Below are positions 1-6,069 of a stretch of 19,603 bases of DNA, piece by piece. Every line of letters begins with the position of its first letter. The first letter of the stretch is position 1. Below the pieces are notes generated by a model. That model saw nothing but the letters and a program-made list of their open reading frames with translations, was not told where the DNA came from and searched no databases. The stretch is from positions 1-19,603 of the forward strand of contig JALTKC010000218.1 of the NCBI GenBank assembly GCA_027076245.1, read 5' to 3'. The position numbers and the translations under genes were made by a program. The DNA comes from Gammaproteobacteria bacterium (GTDB taxonomy: Bacteria; Pseudomonadota; Gammaproteobacteria; GRL18).

Positions 1-1
1 A

Positions 2-511
2 TTTTTAAATGAAATTGCCGAACGTGCCGATTGCCTGCTGTTGCTGGATATTAACAATATTTACGTATCTGCCGTTAACCATGAATTTGATCCGTTGAGC
101 TATCTTAATGCTATTAATCCCCAACGGGTTCAGCAGTTTCATCTGGCCGGTCATAGTGACTATGGGGACTATATTATAGACACCCATGACGAGCCGGTCT
201 GCAGAGCCGTATGGGCGCTTTATGCTCATGCTGTTGAACGTTTTGGTGAAACCACCTTTATGATTGAACGGGATGCCAATATCCCGCCTCTGGCCGAACT
301 GCTTGATGAACTAAACTTTGCCAGAAAAATGTCCGCAGCCGTTTCCACCCAGGGTATTAATCATCCACAGATAAAGAGCACGCGGGAGAACTCTCCTCAA
401 ACTACCCCCTCCTGGGAGCGCGGGCATCCTGCCCGCGTATTGCAACTATTAGAGAGTCTCCCTTTAACTAAACCCTCATCACCTAACGCCTCAAAAGTGG
501 CTGCTGTGTAA
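2..511 (+). CDS. bufB: MNIO-family (DUF692, BufB-like) oxidase, 3' portion
   Basis: The gene is open at the left edge; only the last 169 residues are visible, against roughly 280 in the family. MNIO enzymes are multinuclear non-haem iron oxidases that modify cysteines in ribosomally made peptides (methanobactin and bufferin type). The fragment shows family-typical blocks: LLLDINNIYVSAVNH near residues 13-27, HLAGHSDYGDY at 47-57, IDTHDEPV at 59-66 and MIERD at 87-91, which include His, Asp and Glu metal-ligand candidates. The recognisable family sequence stops at about residue 112. The remaining roughly 55 residues are low-complexity and include SWERGHPARV, which is the translation of a palindromic repeat at 414-438, so the C-terminus looks replaced or extended by repeat DNA. 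The gene is followed after 3 bp by the DUF2063 partner, the usual BufB-BufC order. The family call is firm; the use of the name bufB and the peptide substrate are inferred. Confidence 0.88.
   Translation, partial: FLNEIAERADCLLLLDINNIYVSAVNHEFDPLSYLNAINPQRVQQFHLAGHSDYGDYIIDTHDEPVCRAVWALYAHAVERFGETTFMIERDANIPPLAELLDELNFARKMSAAVSTQGINHPQIKSTRENSPQTTPSWERGHPARVLQLLESLPLTKPSSPNASKVAAV
414..438. repeat. Palindromic interspersed repeat inside the MNIO gene
   Basis: CGCGGGCA (419-426) and TGCCCGCG (430-437) form a perfect 8-bp stem around the 3-nt loop TCC, flanked by TGGGAG and T. From memory, sequences of this form occur as multicopy intergenic repeats in many bacterial genomes; copy number here cannot be tested from one window. 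It lies in frame in the last third of the MNIO fragment. Confidence 0.65.
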
Positions 512-514
512 AAG

Positions 515-1327
515 ATGACACCACAAACCATTATGAGCAATAGTAAACCCCAACCCGACCTGAAAGAACTACAGCAGCAGATGCTGGCCTGGCTCAGGGC
601 ACACGATCCTGTCATTAAGGAATCGGTAACCGGTACAGAAAAAGTACCGGCTGATCTACGTCTGGATATATATGCCAATGCCTACCGTTATCGCCTGATA
701 GACGCCCTTCAAGACACCTTTCCGGCCTTAAATACCCTGTTAGGAGATGACGATTTTCTTAAGATGGGTCTGCGTTATATCGAGCGTTACCCGTCACAGC
801 ATTTTTCCCTTCGGTTTTTCGGGCACCGCTTAGCCGGGTTTCTGGCAGAAGAAAGTGATTTCAGGGAACAGAAAGTGCTGTCAGAAATGGCTCAGTTTGA
901 ATGGTTGCTCCGAGCGGCTTTTGATGCTGCTGCACAGCCGCGCCTGAGTCTGGAAGAACTGCAAACTATCGCTCCGGAACAATGGCCGGAACTGACATTC
1001 AGCTTCCATCCCTCATTACAGCGAATTAATTTAAGCTTTAATGTCCCCCAGCTCTGGCAGGCCATTGAACAGGAACAACCGCCCATTGATATTGTCGAGC
1101 AGGAATATCCCATCGGCTGGGTTATCTGGCGCAGAGATCTAAAAACCTGGTACCGCTCCATGGATGTGGACGAAGCCTGGGCCATGGATACCATGCTGGC
1201 AGGCGAAAACTTTGCCGCTATCTGTGCCGGTGTCTGTGAATGGATCGATGAGCAATATGCTCCCGCCAGGGTTGCTGGTTTTATACAAACCTGGATTAAT
1301 GAAGGACTGTTAACAGAAAACTATTAA
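515..1327 (+). CDS. bufC: DUF2063 / BufC-like MNIO partner protein
   Basis: This 270-residue protein belongs to the DUF2063 (HvfC/BufC) family, the usual partner of DUF692 MNIO enzymes. The partner is thought to bind the precursor peptide and present it to the oxidase. The characteristic N-terminal block is visible around residues 48-110: LRLDIYANAYRYRLIDAL, DTFPALNTLLGDDDF, then RYIERYPSQHFSLRFFG. The C-terminal half is more variable, as usual for the family. The start is uncertain: ATG 515 and ATG 533 (reading MSNSKPQ) are both possible, and neither has a good Shine-Dalgarno. The 3-bp gap to the upstream gene suggests translational coupling. It ends 21 bp before the stop of the convergent nadA, so it closes its operon. 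The family call is firm; the gene symbol is by analogy. Confidence 0.87.
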   Translation: MTPQTIMSNSKPQPDLKELQQQMLAWLRAHDPVIKESVTGTEKVPADLRLDIYANAYRYRLIDALQDTFPALNTLLGDDDFLKMGLRYIERYPSQHFSLRFFGHRLAGFLAEESDFREQKVLSEMAQFEWLLRAAFDAAAQPRLSLEELQTIAPEQWPELTFSFHPSLQRINLSFNVPQLWQAIEQEQPPIDIVEQEYPIGWVIWRRDLKTWYRSMDVDEAWAMDTMLAGENFAAICAGVCEWIDEQYAPARVAGFIQTWINEGLLTENY

Positions 1328-1348
1328 TGCTGATAATGCTGAGCTTTT

Positions 1349-2395
1349 TTATTTCTTTAAAGAAGCTGCAAAATCCAGTAAACGCTGGGTCGATTCATAG
1401 GCTTTTACCCTGACTGCTTCATCCACAAAGACTTCATTTTTACCATTTTCCAGTACATCCAGAATTCCCTGTAAACTGTTCATGGCCATCCAGGAGCAAT
1501 GGGCACACATGGTACAGCTGGCACCGACACCACCGGTGGGGGCTTCAATCAGGGTTTTGTCTGGAGCCGCTTCCTGCATTTTATAAAAAATACGATTGTC
1601 TGTAGCCACAATAAACGTCTGGGCATCCATATTCTGTACGGCATTAATTAACTGTGTTGTGGAGCCGACCACATCGGCCATTTTGACTACAGTATAGGCG
1701 GATTCTGGATGCACCAGAATTTTAGCATCGGGATGTTTTTGTTTCAGAGCTTCCAGGGCATCGGCCTTAAATTCATCATGTACAATACAGGACGCCTGCC
1801 AGAGCAGCATATCGGCCCCGGTCACTGATTGAATGTATTGCCCCAGATGACGATCCGGTGCCCAGAGGATTTTTTTACCCTGGGCTTTTAAGTGTTCCAC
1901 GACTTTAGTGGCAATACCCGAGGTTACCACCCAGTCGGCACGGGCTTTAACGGCCGCACTGGTATTGGAATAGACCACCACGGTATGATCGGGATGTTGA
2001 TCGCAAAAAGGAATAAAATCTTCTGCAGGACAGCCCAGATCCAGTGAACAGTTAGCTTCAAGGTCTGGCATTAAAATGGTTTTTTCCGGAGACAGGATCT
2101 TGGCCGTTTCTCCCATAAAGCGAACCCCGGCTACAATGATTTTTTCAGCTGAACTGGCTTTACCAAAGCGAGCCATTTCCAGGGAATCGGATACACAGCC
2201 GCCGGTTTCATCGGCCAGTTGCTGTAAAATGGGGTCGGTATAATAATGCGCCACCAGGACGGCATTCTGCTCAGCCAGTTTGTCTTTGATCTGCTGGATT
2301 AACTGCCCCTGTTCCTGTTTATTCAGGTGGGGTTTAAGCTGCTCAATGTCTGAGGTGGCGGGAACAGAAGCTTCCCAGTTTGCTGTACTTTTCAT
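1349..2395 (-). CDS. nadA: Quinolinate synthase NadA
   Basis: NadA condenses iminoaspartate with dihydroxyacetone phosphate to quinolinate, the second step of de novo NAD synthesis, using an oxygen-sensitive [4Fe-4S] cluster in the cytoplasm. At 348 residues it is normal length. Visible signatures are LVAHYYTDPILQQLAD (47-62), the first cluster cysteine in EANCSLDLGCP (Cys116), the second in WQASCIVHDEF (Cys203), and the CTMCAHCSWM motif at 294-303. By alignment with the E. coli enzyme, Cys300 is the third ligand. The gene stands alone: neither nadB nor nadC is nearby. It is convergent with the DUF2063 gene and divergent from the small gene at 2515. Only a weak purine-rich stretch precedes the ATG. 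Identity is secure. Confidence 0.98.
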   Translation of the reverse strand: MKSTANWEASVPATSDIEQLKPHLNKQEQGQLIQQIKDKLAEQNAVLVAHYYTDPILQQLADETGGCVSDSLEMARFGKASSAEKIIVAGVRFMGETAKILSPEKTILMPDLEANCSLDLGCPAEDFIPFCDQHPDHTVVVYSNTSAAVKARADWVVTSGIATKVVEHLKAQGKKILWAPDRHLGQYIQSVTGADMLLWQASCIVHDEFKADALEALKQKHPDAKILVHPESAYTVVKMADVVGSTTQLINAVQNMDAQTFIVATDNRIFYKMQEAAPDKTLIEAPTGGVGASCTMCAHCSWMAMNSLQGILDVLENGKNEVFVDEAVRVKAYESTQRLLDFAASLKK

Positions 2396-2442
2396 AAATC
2401 GCTTTATGTCTGAATAAACGTTTAATTATCTACCGATTTTAC

Positions 2443-2474
2443 TTTACAGTCCAGATTTTTATAAACTATATAAT
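2443..2474 (+). promoter_or_regulatory. Candidate sigma70 promoter for the small gene at 2515
   Basis: TTTACA at 2443-2448 could serve as the -35. TATATA (2467-2472, spacer 18) or the overlapping TATAAT (2469-2474, spacer 20) could serve as the -10. The stretch is AT-rich, so chance matches are likely. Confidence 0.35.
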
Positions 2475-2514
2475 GTAGAAAAAATAATATAGAAAAACCA
2501 ATAGTGGAAAGCCG

Positions 2515-2793
2515 ATGGCAGTAAAAGTCAGTTTACAGATTTCCGATAAGGCCTATGAGAAATTATCCAGCTGCAGTGAACAGTTGGGCTTAAGTCCGAA
2601 TCAGTTTGCCAGTATCTGTTTTGAGTATGTGGACATCAGCCACAAAGGGATTCTGGCGGCCGCCAGGAAGTTTCAGGCTATTTCCAGAAAAACGGTTATG
2701 GATAAAAAGGATCTGGAGAAACACTTGCAGAACCTGTCCGATGAACAGGTAGAGCTGCTGTTGCTTAAGGCGGCCCAGAAAAGAAAAAGTTAA
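2515..2793 (+). CDS. Small ribbon-helix-helix-like protein
   Basis: I do not recognise a named family for this 92-residue protein. Residues 3-40 read like a ribbon-helix-helix DNA-binding fold: a short alternating strand (VKVSLQI), then a helix (SDKAYEKLSSCSEQLG), a turn with LSPNQF, and a second helix (ASICFEYVD). The rest (about 45-92) is charged and helical, with DKKDLEKHLQNLSDEQVELLLLKAAQ, possibly a dimerisation or partner-binding tail. The purine-rich GGAAAG lies about 5 nt before the ATG. It is divergent from nadA with a 119-bp gap and convergent with the SCP2-like gene, with only 13 bp between stops. No toxin gene accompanies it, so a toxin-antitoxin role is not supported. A transcriptional regulator is a reasonable inference from the fold alone. 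Confidence 0.7.
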   Translation: MAVKVSLQISDKAYEKLSSCSEQLGLSPNQFASICFEYVDISHKGILAAARKFQAISRKTVMDKKDLEKHLQNLSDEQVELLLLKAAQKRKS

Positions 2794-2806
2794 TGGATAA
2801 ATGGTA

Positions 2807-3214
2807 TTAGAACTGTGTGTCCAGTTGAGTCATTAATACAAAATGCCGTAAAAAAGGACGGCTTAATAAAGGGTTGCGGATCATCTGTCGATAATCACCT
2901 GTCGCAAATTGCAGGGCGCGGGTTGCGACAGCCGGTCCCAGTTTAGTGAGGCCAAATCCGCCGGTTAGCCATTTTTCCCAGTTCTTGCGATCGGCTCGTA
3001 AGTCCCAGTCCAGATGGTCATTTTTGTATAAAGAGGCGTTAACCGCTTTGCCGTTAACAATGGTCAGCAGGCAACGGGGATTTTCTTCGCCGATAAAACC
3101 ATAGGATATGTTGGCAGTAAACTCTGCTTTTTCCAGTGGTTCCAGAACCAGGTTATCATTATTCCATGCCTTGCCCAGTTCCTGAATCCACTGTTCTGAA
3201 AATAAATCACTCAT
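2807..3214 (-). CDS. SCP2-like small protein (possible lipid-binding)
   Basis: A 135-residue protein without signal peptide or membrane span. The middle (about residues 35-95) resembles the sterol carrier protein 2 / lipid-transfer fold in pattern: ISYGFIGEENPRCLLTIVNGKAVNASLY followed by LDWDLRADRKNWEKWLTGGFGLTKLG. The latter matches the conserved segment in which an Asp-Trp pattern is followed by a helix and a glycine-rich turn. The C-terminal part (LQFATGDYRQMIRNPLLSRPF) is helical and basic. The match is by eye and moderate; the substrate is unknown. GAGAAA lies about 8 nt before the ATG, supporting this start. It is transcribed in the same direction as the kinase and queG genes, but a 117-bp AT-rich gap separates it from the kinase, so it may have its own promoter. 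Confidence 0.72.
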   Translation of the reverse strand: MSDLFSEQWIQELGKAWNNDNLVLEPLEKAEFTANISYGFIGEENPRCLLTIVNGKAVNASLYKNDHLDWDLRADRKNWEKWLTGGFGLTKLGPAVATRALQFATGDYRQMIRNPLLSRPFLRHFVLMTQLDTQF

Positions 3215-3331
3215 TAATAATTTCTCGTAAAATTGGTAGATTTGTTATTTTTATATAAATTTATTGTTATTGTTTTTATTATGTTATTAATAAAATAAGC
3301 CATGGAAAAATAACCTTTTTTTGCTTTTTTT

Positions 3332-4210
3332 TCAAGTGATTAAGCTTTTTTTTGTACATTTATCTGCTGCTTTCCTGCAGGCATACCGCAGGCTTTGTGC
3401 TATTGATTGCTGTTTAAGCTGCTGATGTATCATTGCTGCATTAAAAACATCACCCGCTCCCAGAGAGTTCACAGTCTTTACTTTAAAACCATCCTGCCAG
3501 TAAAAGTTCTGTTTACATGCTGCTCCTGCACCGGCTTTACCCCAGGCACAGACAATGAGCACCTGCGGATACTGACGGCTTTTCTCCAGACAAAAAGAAC
3601 GGGCATTCGGGGTTTTACTGTTCTGAGCATAATGTTTTGAAAATAACACCATATCAGCATAAGGGATCAGAATTTCAATATTGTCTCTGACTTTCTCAAT
3701 TTCCAGAGAAATACGGGCTTTTGGCACACGAGTCCTGCATAATTGCATCATTTTCAGGGTGTGTTCAATATTTCTGCCTTCAAAGTGGAACCAGTTAAAG
3801 TTTTCCAGGGGAAGTTGTTTAAAAACTTCAAAAGGGTATTCAGGCAAATCCCTGTAATGGCAGATGGTTCTTGAGCCTGTGGCGCGGCTTAGACTGATAT
3901 AAGAAACAGGTACCTTGCCCTTGTTTAGAAACTGAACATATTGAGTATTAACCCGGTTCCTTAGCAGGTCATCAATAATAATCTGACTGTCTCTGTCACC
4001 GGTATTTTCTTTGGAAGGCGGTGTTACACAGGTTCCGGCCCAGAAACACTGGTGGCCAAGCTTAGAGAGAACCACTGCTGTATTAGTAGCATTGCCGCCA
4101 CGGGTTATAGACTGAGACAGAATGCGAACTTCGTCATCTTCCTGAGGATAGTGTGCCAGCTCGTTTATAATATCAACGGTAGCAATGCCGGTGCAGAGTA
4201 TTTTAGCCAT
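3332..4210 (-). CDS. Ketohexokinase-like PfkB-family sugar kinase
   Basis: PfkB/ribokinase-family kinase of 292 residues. The N-terminal sugar-binding signature is RGGNATNTAVVLSKLG (37-52). The C-terminal ATP-site and catalytic motif is NSLGAGDVFNAA (248-259), with the catalytic Asp254 in GAGD. Several blocks look closer to animal ketohexokinase than to bacterial ribokinase: ATGSRTICHYRDLP (110-123), WFHFEGRN (140-147), SLEIEKVRD (168-176) and VCAWGKAGA (220-228). A ketohexose (fructose-type) substrate is therefore plausible but inferred. I chose the ATG at 4210 because GAGGAA sits 4 nt upstream; an in-frame TTG at 4222 would swallow this Shine-Dalgarno. The start lies inside the end of queG (8-bp overlap), so translation is probably coupled. 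No sugar transporter or other sugar gene is adjacent. Confidence 0.88.
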   Translation of the reverse strand: MAKILCTGIATVDIINELAHYPQEDDEVRILSQSITRGGNATNTAVVLSKLGHQCFWAGTCVTPPSKENTGDRDSQIIIDDLLRNRVNTQYVQFLNKGKVPVSYISLSRATGSRTICHYRDLPEYPFEVFKQLPLENFNWFHFEGRNIEHTLKMMQLCRTRVPKARISLEIEKVRDNIEILIPYADMVLFSKHYAQNSKTPNARSFCLEKSRQYPQVLIVCAWGKAGAGAACKQNFYWQDGFKVKTVNSLGAGDVFNAAMIHQQLKQQSIAQSLRYACRKAADKCTKKSLIT

Positions 4211-5306
4211 TGATTTCCTCAACCTGTTTCAACGCCCAGTCAATATGCTCCTGAACCATGGCCGATGTTGTCTGTTTATTTTTCAGAGCCTGAATAATAT
4301 CATCCGTATTTTCAGGATCCGAGGCCAGGCAGTTGCCCAGAGCCACCGCAATATTTCTTAACCAGGACTCATGGCCAATCCGGCGAATGGCAGTACCCTC
4401 AGTGTTTTTTAGAAACTGTTCTTCGCTCCAGGCAAACAGGTCCAGCAATTGCGGACTGGCCAGATCACCCCGGGCAAAATAATCGCTTTCAGCGGTCTGC
4501 TGAGAAAACCGGTTCCAGGGACAGAACAGCTGACAGTCATCACAGCCGTAAATCCGGTTGCCCATTAACGGACGTAAGGACTCAGGAATGGCTGAACGGG
4601 ATTCAATGGTCAGGTAGGAAATACATAAGCGGGAATCCACAATATAAGGCTCTACTATGGCCTGAGTCGGGCAGGCATCCATGCATTTAGTACAGCTACC
4701 GCAGTGGTTTACAGCAGGGGTGTCAACGGGCAGGGGCAGGTTGGTAAATATTTCACCTAAAAAAAACCAGGAACCGGTTTTTTCCTGTAAAACATTGGAA
4801 TGTTTACCTATCCAGCCTAGTCCGGCTTTTTCTGCCAGCGGTTTTTCCAGTACCGGTGCGCTGTCGGTAAAGACCCGATAACCAAAAGGGCCGATTTTCT
4901 GTTCCAGGCGGGAGGCCAGCGTTTGCAGACGCTTTTTAACGACCTTGTGATAATCCCGTCCCAGACTGTAACGGGCAATATAGCCTTTTTCAGGTTGTTC
5001 GAGTAAATCTATGGTATGTTCCGGATCTTCCGGAAAATAATCCATCCGCACGCAAATAATACTCAGAGTTCCCTGTTCCAGTTCAGCAGGCCGGGTGCGT
5101 TTGCTTCCGTGGCGGGACATATAGGCCATTTCACCATGCATCTGCTGCTCCAGCCAGTGGTTAAAGCGTTGTTCAGCAATGGTTAAGTCCGTATCGGTTA
5201 TACCGGTAGCCTGAAAGCCCAGTTCTTTAGCCCAGAGTTTAATGGTCTGAGCCAGCTCATGCAGTTCCTCAGGGCTGAAATTATCAGTGTTATTTTGTGC
5301 TTTCAT
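4203..5306 (-). CDS. queG: Epoxyqueuosine reductase QueG
   Basis: QueG is the cobalamin- and iron-sulfur-dependent reductase that converts epoxyqueuosine to queuosine at position 34 of GUN-anticodon tRNAs, the last step of the pathway. The 367-residue length is normal. The N-terminal cobalamin domain carries ARYSLGRDYHKVVKKRL (111-127) and FTDSAPVLEKPLAEKAGLGWIGKH (146-169), including the family's conserved Asp in TDSAP, the proposed proton donor. Two [4Fe-4S] clusters are indicated by HCGSCTKCMDACPTQAI (Cys202, 205, 208, 212) and by Cys228 with CDDCQLFCPWN (Cys255, 258, 262). The C-terminal part (RRIGHESWLRNIAVALGN) looks like a HEAT-type tail. It is divergent from tsaE, as in other gammaproteobacteria, and its last 8 bp overlap the kinase start. 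Identity is secure. Confidence 0.98.
   Translation of the reverse strand: MKAQNNTDNFSPEELHELAQTIKLWAKELGFQATGITDTDLTIAEQRFNHWLEQQMHGEMAYMSRHGSKRTRPAELEQGTLSIICVRMDYFPEDPEHTIDLLEQPEKGYIARYSLGRDYHKVVKKRLQTLASRLEQKIGPFGYRVFTDSAPVLEKPLAEKAGLGWIGKHSNVLQEKTGSWFFLGEIFTNLPLPVDTPAVNHCGSCTKCMDACPTQAIVEPYIVDSRLCISYLTIESRSAIPESLRPLMGNRIYGCDDCQLFCPWNRFSQQTAESDYFARGDLASPQLLDLFAWSEEQFLKNTEGTAIRRIGHESWLRNIAVALGNCLASDPENTDDIIQALKNKQTTSAMVQEHIDWALKQVEEING
4215..4220 (-). promoter_or_regulatory. Shine-Dalgarno deciding the kinase start
   Basis: GAGGAA on the minus strand, 4 nt before ATG 4210 and inside the last codons of queG. It favours ATG 4210 over the upstream TTG and fits coupled translation. Confidence 0.75.
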
Positions 5307-5369
5307 TCAATACAATAGGTATCTTTAAATTAGCAGAACAAATGTTACCCAATCATACATCTATATATT

Positions 5370-5402
5370 CCCTCTCCCTCTGGGAGAGGGCCAGGGTGAG
5401 GG
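5370..5402. repeat. Palindromic interspersed repeat in the queG/tsaE gap
   Basis: CCCTCTCCC (5370-5378), loop TCT, GGGAGAGGG (5382-5390) form a perfect 9-bp stem. It is followed by CCAGGGTGAGGG, which can compete by pairing with the first arm. From memory, this type of element is scattered between genes in many Gammaproteobacteria. It occupies most of the informative part of the 127-bp divergent intergenic region and lies between the tsaE start and any upstream promoter. Confidence 0.7.
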
Positions 5403-5433
5403 CAAAACACCAGGGGACAGGGCATTATTTTTT

Positions 5434-6054
5434 ATGTCAAATTCACAGTATAACAAAAAATCCTTATTAACCGTTTTTCTTCCTGATGAGTCCGCCATGA
5501 TTGACCTGGGGGCTCAACTGGCGGCACAGGCTCAGCCCGGTACCATTATTTACCTTGATGGTGATCTGGGTGCCGGAAAAACCACCCTGGTCAGGGGATT
5601 TTTAAGAGCCTGTGGGCACCGGGGCGCCGTAAAAAGTCCAACTTTTACCGTTGTTGAGCCCTACGCCCTTGATTATAATAAATTTTATGATTACAATCAG
5701 TTACAGGTAGATCTTAAACAGAATGATCGGATAGATCCTCTAACTATTTCAAAAACTGATAAATCTGATGTAAACTCAAAGAGCAGGGATGGTAATAAGT
5801 CGCTGCAAAAAGTTTATCATTTTGATTTATACCGGCTTGAGGATCCGGAAGAGCTGGAATATCTGGGTATTCGGGACTACCTGGATGGTCAGGCCATTGC
5901 TCTGATAGAATGGCCGGCAAAAGGTGAGGGTGTATTACCTAAAGCAGATGTGTTAATTAAAATCACCCATCAAAAACAGGGACGGGGGGTTGAGTTGCGG
6001 GCGGAATCGGAACTCGGTAAGGCAATTGTTTCCAGGCTGGCATTAAGCCTCTGA
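5434..6054 (+). CDS. tsaE: tRNA t6A synthesis ATPase TsaE, with an internal insertion
   Basis: TsaE is the small P-loop ATPase that works with TsaB, TsaC and TsaD to put threonylcarbamoyl-adenosine at A37 of ANN-decoding tRNAs. The Walker A motif is GDLGAGKTT (43-51), followed by SPTFTVVEPY (68-77), HFDLYRLEDPEELEYLGIRDYL (129-150) and the ALIEWPAKGEGVLP block (156-169). At 206 residues it is about 50 longer than usual. The extra length is an insertion of about 43 residues between VEPYALD and VYHFDLYRL (roughly residues 80-124), rich in Asp, Lys, Asn, Ser and Tyr, in a place where E. coli has six residues. The reading frame stays open and all flanking motifs are intact, so this is an insertion, not a frameshift. 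The Shine-Dalgarno is poor (GGGGACAGGG is 12 nt or more upstream). It is the first gene of the plus-strand block, 15 bp before amiC. Confidence 0.96.
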   Translation: MSNSQYNKKSLLTVFLPDESAMIDLGAQLAAQAQPGTIIYLDGDLGAGKTTLVRGFLRACGHRGAVKSPTFTVVEPYALDYNKFYDYNQLQVDLKQNDRIDPLTISKTDKSDVNSKSRDGNKSLQKVYHFDLYRLEDPEELEYLGIRDYLDGQAIALIEWPAKGEGVLPKADVLIKITHQKQGRGVELRAESELGKAIVSRLALSL

Positions 6055-6069
6055 GCAGGCTGCGGTTTA

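Noticed and set aside
1328..1362. Shared terminator between bufC and nadA
   Set aside because: The AGCTTTTTT / AAGAAGCT pairing is imperfect and extends into the nadA coding end; not convincing.
2515..3214. Toxin-antitoxin pair made of the RHH-like gene and its convergent neighbour
   Set aside because: The genes are on opposite strands and the neighbour looks SCP2-like, not like a toxin.
3215..3331. Terminator or promoter in the AT-rich gap between the kinase and the SCP2-like gene
   Set aside because: Only T-runs and weak GTTATT/AATAAC pairing are seen; no stable stem or clear promoter hexamers.
3407..3640. Plus-strand open frame inside the kinase gene
   Set aside because: It is antisense to a clear PfkB kinase and has no ribosome-binding site or recognisable domain; other antisense or out-of-frame open stretches in the window were dropped for the same reason.
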